From Bisporella sp. PMI_857 (lineage: Eukaryota > Ascomycota > Leotiomycetes > Helotiales > Helotiaceae), in contig JAJSPD010000026.1 in assembly GCA_021307315.1 (NCBI GenBank), positions 558,001-622,000 of the forward strand: a stretch of 64,000 bases of DNA. Reading direction: 5' to 3'. Below the pieces are notes generated by a model. The model was not told the origin of the DNA. It did no database searches and worked only from the letters and a program-made list of their open reading frames with translations. Each line of letters starts with the position of its first letter. The stretch's first letter is position 1. This document shows, in pieces, positions 54,070 through 64,000 of this stretch. The position numbers and the translations under genes were made by a program.

Positions 54070-56064
54070 ATGATCTCGCTTCGCCAACAGGTCCTGCTGA
54101 TAGCCTTTCCAGCCCTGCTGATCGCTATTTTCTGGTCTTCATTGTTTCAAGACCTTACTCTTCGGTCACATATATCTTCACTGGACATTTTCTCACTTCC
54201 TAGTCCGCGAGTGTCTATCCGGCAGGGCCATGTCGTTGGAACACTCCTTACAAAGGACTTTCCTAAGCCGGTAGAAGCGTTTATGGGATTGCCATACTGT
54301 CAGCCATCAACAGGTGACAGGAGGTTTCGAGCAGCAGCAGCATTGCCTGCTTCAAATAAAACATTCAAGGCCTTAAAATATGGTCCAATGTAGGTGGTGG
54401 ATTTTGATGGTTGGGAATATTGCTAAAAATGCTAGATGTCCTGGAAAACAGCTGCTTTCTGGGAAGACCTACCCTAGCAGCGAGGACTGCATGACGGTGA
54501 ATATCTTCCGTCAGAAACCAAAAGATGAGAAAAACGTGCCTGTGGCTGTGTACATCCATGGCGGCGCGTTCAATCGCGGTAGCTGTAAGTTTTCGTTTTT
54601 CTTTACCTCCCAGCCAATAGAACGTGAGGTCCTGGAAGCGTAGCAATCTAGCTGATCGATGCTTTTCTTCCTCTTTTTTATAGCAATGATGCATAATACC
54701 GCATCAATGGTGGCATTCTCAGAGAGCCCGTTTATTGGCGTGAGTTTCAACTATCGGTGTGCATGGATCTCAATCTTTCTGATTATAACTAATTTTTTTA
54801 TGCAGAATTGGAGCTCTTGGCTTCCTCCCTTCAAACCTCACCTTTGAAGAAGGCATCGTAAACCTGGGTCTCCACGACCAAGTGTTCCTGCTTCAATGGG
54901 TGCACGACAACATCGAAGAATTTGGTGGCGACAAGAATGATGTGACCATTTTTGGCCTCTCAGCTGGTGCTCATTCGGTCAGTATCATCCTCACCTTCAA
55001 ATTTGGAATCGCACTCATAGCGTTAGATTGGCCATCATATCATGAACTATAAGGAAGGAGTGGCGCCGCTCTTCCACAAGGCTATTCTGGAGTCCGGGTC
55101 CGCTACATCCCGTGCCCAGCATCCCTATAATGCGCCTGTTCACGAGGAGCAATTTGTGCTCTTTGTTGAGAAGGCAGGATGTGCTTCTGTGCCCCGCAGT
55201 AGCATAATTTCTTGCCTTCGCTCCCAGCCGGAAGCAATCATCAATGAAGCATCAACTCACGTGTTCGACAAATACAACCCCAGCCTGCGATGGGCATTCC
55301 AACCCGTAATTGACCACGAACTGATCCAGCGCAGACCTATTGATTCGTGGGCGACTAAGAAGTGGCACAGAGTTCCAATTATGACTGGCCACACAACGAA
55401 CGAAGGTACATATTATGTTCCCAGTGCACTTGCAACGCCAGAGGAGTTCACTGATTTCTGGCACGTCCTCCTACCTCACTATTCAAGAGAAGACTTAGCG
55501 ACGATAAATTCTTTGTATCCCGACCCATCATCTGTCGAAGATAGCAAGTACAAGGAGACACGTGATATGGCGAGTATCGGCGTTGGTCCACAGTACAAGC
55601 GTGTCGAAGCAGCATATGCCCACTACGCATACACCTGCCCTGTGCGACAAACAGCCGATTTCGCATCGGTTGGTCAACAACATCCTGTCTTTGTCTACCA
55701 TTGGGCTGTGAACAAGACGGTCAAGGGTGGCGCGAATCATGGCGACAATATGTACTACGAGTCGTATCCGGAGGATGTGACGAGCATCAGTGAGGCGACA
55801 AAGGAGATTAGTGGCATCTATCACGCGTATGTTACTAGTTTTATCACGAGTGGCGATCCGAACACGATTCAGGGGAGATATAAGTACCGGCCAAAATGGG
55901 AGAATTATATCAGAGGAAGCGAGAAGGTTATGATTTTAGGGAATGGAAATGACGAGAGGGCTGGGGGGACGAGTTTGGGCACTGCGGCAGAAATGGTGGA
56001 TAGCCTCTGGATCAAACAGGAATGTGACTTTTGGTGGAAGAAGAGTTATGAAACAGAAGAATGA
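54070..56064 (+). CDS. type-B carboxylesterase/lipase family hydrolase
   Basis: Five exons, 54070-54389, 54436-54584, 54684-54756, 54806-54977 and 55027-56064, give 583 aa. An N-terminal hydrophobic segment ('[19 protein letters not shown]', about 8-26) is a signal peptide or anchor. The alpha/beta-hydrolase features are complete: '[10 protein letters not shown]', oxyanion '[11 protein letters not shown]', nucleophile elbow 'GLSAGAHS' (Ser233), acid '[11 protein letters not shown]' (about Glu364) and His in '[12 protein letters not shown]' (about His476). It hydrolyses ester bonds of unknown substrates, probably extracellular or in the secretory pathway. The first elbow residue is G-L-S rather than the commoner G-E/Q-S, a modest variation. 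Confidence 0.92.
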
Positions 56065-56188
56065 ATTACGCAATATACAGGGCAATAACTTCTTTCGGGC
56101 GGATAAGAACAGAAGATAAACACAAAAAGGCATACAGGCTCATATCGCAAAATACACAGCAACCTCAGTTGTGAAGTAAAAGATTAAG

Positions 56189-57523
56189 AATCCGGTTTCG
56201 GGATGACGGGCGAACGGGCAGAGGGGCTGTATCGGGAGTGAGTCGTTCGTAATCATGACAGAAACCGTAACTTCGGAGGTTGACCAACAGCGCACATTAT
56301 TAGCGAGCCAAGTACTTATTCAACCTGTTCCTACTGTATAGCTGCAATTATGGCTCGTGACTCTGAAATAAACCCGCAATTACGTTCTGGAATTTGTGAA
56401 ATACGAAGCTTGCGTTATAGCCATTTACACATTCAGATAATTCACCCAGAAGTCAAACTTGCAACAACTAAAAGCACTTGTCGCCTCAAAGCGATACGAG
56501 ACGATAACATAACACGCCGACGCTCTGAAGCTCCTCGAAAACTGTCTGTACAGCGGCGAGGCTATATATTCAACATCTCTTTGTCTACGGATCCGCATTA
56601 AAAATCGAGAATTGGTGCAAGAGATTGATAGTTCAGTCAAATTCCGCACAATACAAAGGATTTTACGAGAGCCGAACTGTAAGAAATAGCGACAGTGTCA
56701 ACGAGCAAAGCCTAAACCAGAACAAACTGATGCTCGGCTCAGATGGGCCTGGACATATGAGCATTTCCAACCAGATGACTGGGCCAAAGTAAAGTGGTCA
56801 GAGGAGTGTACAGTTGAACGAGGAGCTGAAATACAACCGGTGTGGACCTTTCTACGGCCCTCAGAGCAGCTTTTACAAGGTGATCTTAAGAAAAGAAGAT
56901 GCGGGAGAGGAATAAAGAAGGTGTTTTGGGTAGCGTTTAGTCAAAACTCGAGAATAGTACTTGTGCCACTTAACGGAGATCCTTTGTCTGTACGAAGAGG
57001 AGTTACAGCTTGGCTTATAGGAGAGCTATATCGCATATATCTTCCATATTTTCTGCAACCAGGAGATATATTTTTGCAAGACGGGGCTTCAGTTCATACA
57101 GCTCATTTTGTTAAAGCTATTCTTCAAAAGCTAGGAAATCACAGTTATGGTTTGGCCTCCTTGCTCTCGGGATAAAAGTTCTATTGAGGATCTTTAGGCT
57201 TTTGATTAGAGCAGAGATATGCAAGTTACACCCTGAACTAGCGCATACAAACGATACAGTAGAGACTCCAGAAGCTTTAATTGCAGCAGCGAAGGAAGCA
57301 CGGCATGCAATTGATCAATCTGTATAATATAATCTTTCTGTTACAATGCTTCATCAAGTAGAGGCTGTAATAGAAGCACATTGTGGCTCTTCAAAAGCAG
57401 CACCAAAACGAAGCCAAATTGGTATAGATCAATATGCAAGGTTGGGGAGTTGTCAAGGAGGTATTCAAGCTGTTTTGTCATCCCACTCTACATATCATAT
57501 GCCAGGATCCCAAAACGGTTATT
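56189..57523 (+). mobile_element. degenerate Tc1/mariner-type transposon
   Basis: The transposase relic starts near 56350 (HTH part, 'IRDDNITRRRSEAPRKLS'). It continues in another frame with 'KVKWSEECTVERGAEIQPVWTF'-like blocks (about 56785-56850), and 'GDIFLQDGASVHTAHFVKAIL' (about 57062-57124) with the second catalytic Asp. A third block, 'MVWPPCSRDKSSIEDL' (about 57145-57195), corresponds to the family's 'WPPYSPDLNPIE'. Frameshifts and stops (for example after 'IEDL' and 'AIDQSV') make it inactive. Weak inverted ends are visible: 'ccggtttcgggat' near 56191 versus the complement of 'atcccaaaacgg' near 57508. Exact boundaries and TA duplication are uncertain. Confidence 0.75.
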
Positions 57524-57633
57524 GAGTTAGCGTATCTCTTATCTACCCCATAGGGAGACAGGCGACCGTTATCGAAATGTTTCCCGCGAAAAACTAGCAG
57601 GTGCGGAAACAGGTACCCTTATCTGCTGACCGC

Positions 57634-60291
57634 ATGTTTCCATCGCCTCCATTGTTCACACAGCCTTTCCGAAGCAACACTCAACAACATAGTAATTCTT
57701 CTAGTAATTCGCGGATAGAAAGCTGCGTTATGTCCGAGGGGCCAATTGACCTACTAGCGGAGAGTTTGTCCACTCACAAATCCCGCCCTTATCGCTCCCA
57801 CCGGTTCCCTGCCTGTGACTTTTGTCGGCGTCGGAAAAGTCGCTGCACACGAGATGTCGACAATCTCCCCTGTCTGCTATGTCGCATGAGTGGAGTTGAG
57901 TGTACTCGGAACGGTGCAGAGTCTACAGTAACAAATGAATCTGTGCCTGTCGTCCATCGCAGAAAGCGCCACCGTGAGTCCCGCCCAGAACTGCCGCTAG
58001 AGGACTCGCATTCTCCCTCAGCAGCACAAGTTCAAGATGGCTCGTTCGTGAATATTCATTTCTCCAATACGCAGTCGCGGCCACAGCTACAGGGACACAG
58101 TCCTGAAGAGATAATTCCCTCCCGAATGAAAATTTGTAGCCCGAGATCTGTTCCAACCCCGCAACAAGCTCAAAATCGAAATCAAAATCAAAATCAAACG
58201 GGGCATATCGTTGGTCCGGCGGTTGCAAGAGATGTCCAGGTATTAGAGCAGTTTATGTCGCCAATATACGGCGGTCTAGTTGTGTCTTATGCACGGCCAA
58301 ATCCATACAGCATTTATTCAGATGATCCGAAGCATCCAATTGTTTACTTAAAAGTTCCGCGGCAGCGAGTGGCTTCTTCCTTGGGAAATGGCTCGGCTGG
58401 CTTCAAACAGTATGAGACAATTGAGAAGATATTAGAGCCTCTAGGAAGTGATTTGTTTAGTTTGTAGGTGTTCCTTTGCGCTTTGGTACCAAATTTTGCC
58501 CTTTGTTTAGTAAATACTGAGCAGTTGATAGATATTTTGACATATTCCACCCTCCATTTCCTATCTTAGACGAAAAGACTGTGGTCGAGGCGTATCGGCA
58601 TGGTAGCCTTCCTCATTCTCTCGTTTGTGAAATATATGCCTGCTCACTCATTTCTTGGAATACCTCTACGAATATCGAAATGACAAGTCGACCTAGGCCA
58701 GACATACGTTATATCTGGGAACAAACTGTTAGCTCTTTGAATGACGAATTTACGGCTCCTGGGTTTTCGACTGTATTAGCATGTATTTTGGACCTTTCCG
58801 GGCGGCCTACAACTTCAATGACATATAACGCGATAAACATCGGTAGAGTCGTGGCACTATCGAAGAGTCTTGGTCTCAACCAAGACCCTCGAAAATGGAG
58901 TCTTGACCAGCGACAGAAAGACCTTCGCATCAGGGCATGGTGGGGTGTTCTGATCCACGATTGGTGGTACGTCCCCACTGATCTTCCTCGGATATTCTAA
59001 GATTGTAAAGCACACAGCTGAAGTATAGCAGGGCAAGTCTGTCGCACGGCACTTCTCCACACATACATCCTACACAATTTGATGTTGAGATACCTGGACT
59101 TGATTCAAGTGTAACCGGCGCGGGGAAGGCCAATTCAAGACAGCAGGCGTCTGAACCTCGAACTGCCGGTGCTCATTGCTTTATCGCTTTATGCCAATTG
59201 ACAGAGATCTTAGGCGATATCCTGCCTCTCATCTACAACACCAAGCGTGGGAAACACCATGCTCCTCGAAAATCACTCCTTCGTATTGAGGCCTCACTTG
59301 ATGAATGGGAGGATAGCTTACCAAACTGGCTGGATCCTAGGAGCCTGGAATTTCAGCGCGAGCTTCCTGGCGTCCTAAGTCTACAGCTTTCTGCTTTGGC
59401 AGTCAAAATATGTATTTGTAGGGTGTCACTGTTGGTGTGTTATGTGCAAAGGCAATTCATAACTTCCCTCTCTCTAACAAAGGACAGGAGGCGTCCAAGT
59501 CGGACGAACGCGACGATATAGATATGCGCCAATTCTATCAATCTAGATGTCGAAAGGCTGCTAGAGCCGTTATTGAATTTGTCACATCGCTTCAACGACG
59601 TGACCTGGATGCGTTCTGGTTACCTTGTAAGTTAATAATGCTAATTTTGTTCCCACGATAATCATGGTTTATCTCTGAGGTTGGATAGCCTCACTACAAG
59701 ACTCATATTATTTGTCGATCTGACTGAAAATACATAGATTCCGCATACCATTTTGCATCAGCAGCCACGCTGATACTTCGATGCGCCTTAGAAGCGACGA
59801 ATGACGATACAGCTCGAGAGTGTGTAGCAAGTGCGCAGCTGTTGATCAGCCATCTGCGTAAATTTAAAGACGAGTCCAATTGGGACTTATCCGGTGTCTG
59901 TCTCTCCCAATGTGAGGAAGTAGTCCGACAAATGAGCGAAGGAACGGTTTTGGATTTTCGGCGCAGGCATGCACACAGTTCAGGCTCAGCTTCCACTCCG
60001 CGGGGTGCTCCATTCGGCTTGAATAACGAGGATTTTGCTTGTTTGTCAGGACCAAATAGATTTCAAAATATAGAACCGCATTTAAGACCGCGGGCCGAGT
60101 TTCCTCAAGATATTTCACAGGATGTAGCTGCTGCTGAGAGCCTGGCTGGTTTGGCGGGGCAAGGCAATGCAGCACTGCTGGGAGGTAATGATATAGGAAT
60201 TGAGAGTCAAGGACAATGGAATGACTTTTTGTTAGTGCCAGACTTGTGGCAGATGGATGGTTTCGACGAACATAGCAACTTTGTATTGTGA
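57634..60291 (+). CDS. Zn2Cys6 transcription factor with fungal TF domain
   Basis: Five exons, 57634-58463, 58532-58966, 59032-59434, 59488-59626 and 59738-60291, give 786 aa. The binuclear zinc cluster is C61-x2-C64-x6-C71-x8-C80-x2-C83-x6-C90 ('CDFCRRRKSRC', then 'PCLLCRMSGVEC'). A Gln/Asn-rich linker ('QNRNQNQNQTG') follows. The middle-homology region starts at 'YFDIFHPPFPILDEKTVVEAY' and includes 'ALSKSLGLNQDPRKWSLDQRQKDLRIRAWWGVLIHDWW'. An alternative shorter start is 57730. This gene converges with an ACS-family transporter, a common arrangement for a regulator and its target, but the regulated pathway is unknown. Confidence 0.9.
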
Positions 60292-60431
60292 TCTACATTT
60301 AATACAATGCTATAACACTAAACAATAGTACGGGACTGTGGGAAACGAAAATAATTAGTTTAGAAACACTAAATTTACAACGCCTTTTAATAGACGTATC
60401 TGAAATGTGGATTCTGTTCTGATATTAGTTG

Positions 60432-62078
60432 CTACTTCGTCGAACAATTTCTAGAAGAATGGCTTACTTCGAAATCTGTCAAATCGCCGCCAACCTCCTC
60501 AATTGCATGCTCCTCCGTCTCAGTAATGCCCCTCGCAGCAGCAGTCGCATCTCGGTTCTTGTTGCGCCTTATCAACAAGATTCTCAGAGCGATCGAGATA
60601 ACAACCTGCGTGGCTGAGCATGAAAGAATAACAATGCAACCCGTAGGGTACGTTGGGGATTCGCTCGACAAGAAGGCATGCGGTCCGATAATGTTGCCAG
60701 CACAGTACGCCATGAATACGATAGCTACACCTGTGGTTCGCTTGGTGTAGCCACCCAGGTTTGTAGAGGGCATCTGCAGAGCGAGAACCAAGGAAGTTAC
60801 GTACGAGCCAACGATGTAGTAGCCAAAAAGCACGCCGACGAGATGCTTCGCGCGGTCTAGCTTCCAAATGAGGCAGATACCTAGCACGGTCGGGAAGAGA
60901 TACATCACCATAACGATAGTTCGAAAATTCCGGATACGCGAAGCGAGCCAGGTCCCGGACAGAATCCAAAAGACCTGAAATGCGCCTTGTGGTATGCCGA
61001 GAACAGTTGTAAGCAGCGGGTCCTTGACAAGGCCCTTAATGATGAGTTTCCCGAAAGACGCGATTCCTCCATTGATGACTTCATTGAGCAGCATGAAGAG
61101 GGTTAGGAGCCAGACTTGCGGGTCCAGAAGTGCTTCTTTGATCTGGTACCATTTAATCTTGCGGTTAAGGATCCCAGTGCGACCGAGCTTGCCACGACCG
61201 ATCAGCACAACTTTATCTTCAAGGCTGAAGTGTTTCGCTGAGAGGATATCATCAGGAAGGATATAAAGCAAGAGAAATCCCCAAGCAATGGTGACACCAC
61301 CGCAGATGAGGAAAATGGCCCGCCAGACGGGGAAGGTGCGAATTTGGCCTATGGCATAGGTAATAAGCCCACCAGTCATAGACCCAACTCCGTTACAGGA
61401 GTAGAAAACCCCTGCCCTGAAGGGTTGTTCTTGGCGAGTATACCTATTTATGTGACCTCGATGTTAGGCCCAGTGCTAAGGACTCACTTTGCGGACAGGC
61501 GGAAACTAAAAAGTGGATATTACGTACCACATACTGACAATCATCATGAAACAAGGAGTGATAGGAGCTTCAAAGACACCTAACAAAAAGCGACAGATTG
61601 ACAAACCAACAAAGTTTTTGCAAGATGCTGTGATCATGAGGATAGATCCCCAAGAGATGACACAGCCAGACACAACTTTAGCCATTCTTGTCCTCTGCGC
61701 CAAATATGACCAAGGATATTCTGCAGTGAGGTAGGCAAAGTAAAAGATACTTGCCAGCCAGCTGTATTGGTCACTGCTGATACCTGTGTCAGTGAACAAG
61801 TCGAAGACCGCCGAGTAGGCGAGGGCTGACTTGTCAATGTATTGCAACACGTAGGTGCCGGCAAGCATTGGCAATAGGATCAAGTCGATCTTGCGGACGA
61901 GTTTCTTGTTCAACTCTTTGTCAACAAGCAGCTCCTGGATGTACTCAGGCGTGAAGTTATGCTCGCGCAGAAAGATATCTGCCTCATCCAAGCTGGAGGT
62001 TTCGCCAATTCCAAAATCATTGACCTTGGTATCTGACGTAGTTTGCATCATGTCGCTCTTTTCGGGCTTGGAGTCCAT
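60432..62078 (-). CDS. MFS transporter, anion:cation symporter (allantoate permease-like)
   Basis: Two exons, 62078-61528 and 61443-60432, give 520 aa. The intron runs GTACGT...AATAG and joins 'SMW' to 'YTRQEQPFRAGVFYS', the family's conserved helix-4/5 block. Further hallmarks are 'RKIDLILLPMLAGTYVLQYIDKSALAYSAVFDLFTDTGI' (helix 1), 'AEYPWSYLAQRTRMAKVV', 'CRFLLGVFEAPITPCFMMIVSMWY' and 'GGYTKRTTGVAIVFMAYCAGNIIGPHAF' (helices 10-11). It imports an organic anion or nitrogenous compound at the plasma membrane; which one is unknown. It is the second ACS transporter in the window and differs in sequence and intron number from the one at 35.8 kb. The neighbouring Zn2Cys6 gene, 140 bp away and convergent, may regulate it. 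Confidence 0.93.
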
Positions 62079-62649
62079 TTTGGATAATCGATGTTAAGAC
62101 AAGAACCGGGAAAATGGAGCAAAAGTTGGGAATATTGAGACTCAGGTTGCGACTATAAGAGAGCCGTTTGTCTCTAGTGGCCGTGGAATGTTGTTGCACA
62201 TATATAGACGCACAACAAAAGCTAAGCCAACGGTAGGAAAGATAAAGTATAAATTGTACTTATCTCGCTCTCAGATAACGACGGAGTAGTTGTGGGGATG
62301 GAGGCCCCAGGTATTGCATTCGATATGCACTCCATACAGGGCAATAACACTGAATACGAGTCGGCAAACGTCGGAAAACTTCCCTATCCAGCTTGGTGTC
62401 GGCTTACCTGTACCCATGCGACCGGCAAAACTTCGGCTGATGCACGAACTGCATTCCCCTCTTCAACCGACCTCTCCCTCTCTTCGAGCATACCCACCAC
62501 CGCCATGCCGAAGCTATCTGAAAAACGTAATACATTGCCAATACACTGCTGATGCCAATATATTAGGGGAATCATTATAAGCGCTATGTTACTACACTTG
62601 AAGTTGATCAAAGGACAGCTTCACATCACCTAGCTCACCCAACTTCACT
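62079..62649. other. intergenic region
   Basis: Holds the promoter of the ACS transporter ('tatatatagacgc' near 62200 is a possible TATA element). Short overlapping open stretches at 62290-62580 look like chance. No repeats recognised. Confidence 0.4.
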
Positions 62650-63800
62650 TTACTTTCGGAAACATATTCCTAATGCATTGCCAATACTCAAACTGGTTAC
62701 CATTGAGGAAAGCGCAGCGAGAGAGTTGCCTCGGTGTGTTGCACCGAATATACCTATGCAAAATGTCAGACAAATTGTATAGTTTGTAAATAGCAGGTAA
62801 TAGTGAAGTCGAGGGTCAAATAAGGCATACAAATTTGACTGTGGAACTAGGCCAATAGGCTTGGCCGTTCGACGCGAAACGCCGTAAACAGTCATTTTGT
62901 TTATGGTCGAAGTTTCACTTACCACAGCGGCAAAGATATACAAGCCAACTCTGAGTCCAATAGCATTTCTGGAGTACAATATCATCATACGTATTGGCGA
63001 TGCAGATATAACCACTTGTAAAGGCCCACATCACTGATCCGCGATGAGAACTGGAAATACGCAGCCTACAGCACCTATGCCATTCATGATCAGGAGCGGA
63101 CTTATTGATTTGGAGTAGTTGAACCCAATTACACAGCGACTGTAGGAGTCGATACTAGAAATTGTAAACGCGTGGCTGTTCGATTGATAGAATGATTATT
63201 GGGGTGGGAGGACCCATGGCTTGACGGAAATTAACTTACCAGTAGAATTTGAGCACACGACCCAGAAATCCTAACCTTTCAATAAGAATAGTACTTCAAC
63301 AGCAGAGTGGAATAACCAAAGAAGAATGGCCCAATTGCGAAGAGTATACATGGCGTCTCCTTGAACGCCTGGCACTCAACTATTGGGCCGATCAGATGCG
63401 GCGAGGCTCCTGTTTTGCTGAGATTACTAGCAACTAGTAGAATTGCTAACTGCATAAATGTTATGCTTGAAGTACTCGGCTTCTGTAAAACCCGTGAAAG
63501 CGCCAATGAAGAATAGCACGAAAACCTGCTTCGATCCAATCCAACTGATATCAGATGGAGGGCTGGGCGACTGGAAGCATAGTGCGTTTGGAATATGCCG
63601 AAAGAGTTTGAGGTACCCCATGTGTTGGAGATAACAAGGCGGACCGCAGCAACTTGGATCTAGGCAAGCAGGCACCCGTCGAGCGGTGGACCTGAAGTTG
63701 CCGTTGAAGCTTTGGTATATGCCCATGGCCACTCTCGTGAGCCTCCCACCTTGTTTGATTCCTCCTCAATGTTGCGGCCCGACGTGAATGGTATTCGGAA
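62650..63800 (-). pseudogene. monocarboxylate-type MFS transporter pseudogene
   Basis: Reading the minus strand from about 63740, pieces of a fungal MCT/Mch-like porter appear in order. They are 'NTWGTSNSFGIFQTHY', 'SVGSKQVFVLFFIGAFTG' (family 'DISWIGS.Q.FLL..IGAFTG'), then 'AFKETPCILFAIGPFFFGY', then 'YSRNAIGLRVGLYIF', and finally a stretch near 62700 recalling helix 10-11. The pieces need several frame changes, an in-frame stop interrupts 'DGCLLA*IQVA', and the segment between the third and eighth helices is missing. The gene is dead. Proximity to the intact ACS transporter may reflect a former catabolic group. Confidence 0.65.
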
Positions 63801-64000
63801 CTACCAACAGCAAAGCTACGGGGGTGACCTTTTTAAGATCTGTTTTGCAGCCTGTATAAATAGGGAAGACATGTAGAATGTGATATAGAAATTCGTAATG
63901 GCCAAGCAGAAGCAACATAAAGAGGATTGCATCTAACCTAGTTTATGGGCTTGAACCAAGTAATATCGTATGGCGTCTCTTCAAAAACGTTTGCATGCTT
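63801..64000. other. right edge of window
   Basis: AT-rich sequence upstream of the MFS pseudogene; no feature seen. Confidence 0.4.

Overview
The window looks like chromosomal DNA of a filamentous ascomycete (Pezizomycotina). Genes carry short 45-80 nt introns with GT...AG borders and CTAAC/CTGAC-type branch sites. Characteristic fungal families are present: a Zn2Cys6 regulator, ACS-type (Dal5-like) transporters, a fungal rhodopsin-like membrane protein and a DUF6536 protein. Gene order and composition hint at Leotiomycetes, but that placement is a guess. All exon coordinates were worked out by hand from reading frame, splice signals and phase; each model described as intact closes in frame.

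Layout. 1-5.6 kb: two minus-strand polytopic membrane proteins with large glycosylatable ectodomains (the first is DUF6536 and runs off the left edge). 7.2-18.5 kb: housekeeping-like genes, namely a MOSC/mARC-type protein, the nucleotide-excision-repair factor Rad4/XPC, an MDP-1 phosphatase, a GNAT acetyltransferase and an APC-family choline/GABA-type permease with micro-exons. 19.0-24.4 kb: a secreted PL7 (alginate-lyase-type) polysaccharide lyase, then a head-to-head ferric/cupric reductase and Ctr copper transporter, which together resemble a reductive copper-uptake module.

24.7-33.0 kb: a decayed accessory block. It holds a UDP-glycosyltransferase pseudogene, a Fot1/pogo-type MITE, an intact DHA1-type MFS exporter and the broken 3' half of a highly reducing polyketide synthase. 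This may be a degenerated secondary-metabolite cluster. 33.4-38.1 kb: a divergent TauD-type dioxygenase and ACS-family transporter, a plausible sulfonate-use pair. 40-44.4 kb: an SRPBCC-like protein and a fungal rhodopsin-like receptor. 44.8-45.5 kb: a fold-back element with 34-bp minisatellite arms. 47-48 kb: translation elongation factor 1-beta. 49.9-50.9 kb: a seven-bladed PLL-like propeller lectin. 52.2-52.8 kb: an apparent chitinase fragment and a GGGT-rich repeat. 54-56 kb: a type-B carboxylesterase. 56.2-57.5 kb: a dead Tc1/mariner element. 57.6-62.1 kb: a Zn2Cys6 regulator convergent with an ACS transporter. 62.6-63.8 kb: a broken monocarboxylate-type MFS transporter.

No rRNA, tRNA or CRISPR array was recognised. 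The right half is rich in relics and repeats, while 7-24 kb is compact and intact. The most coherent functional units are the copper reductase/Ctr pair and the TauD/ACS pair.
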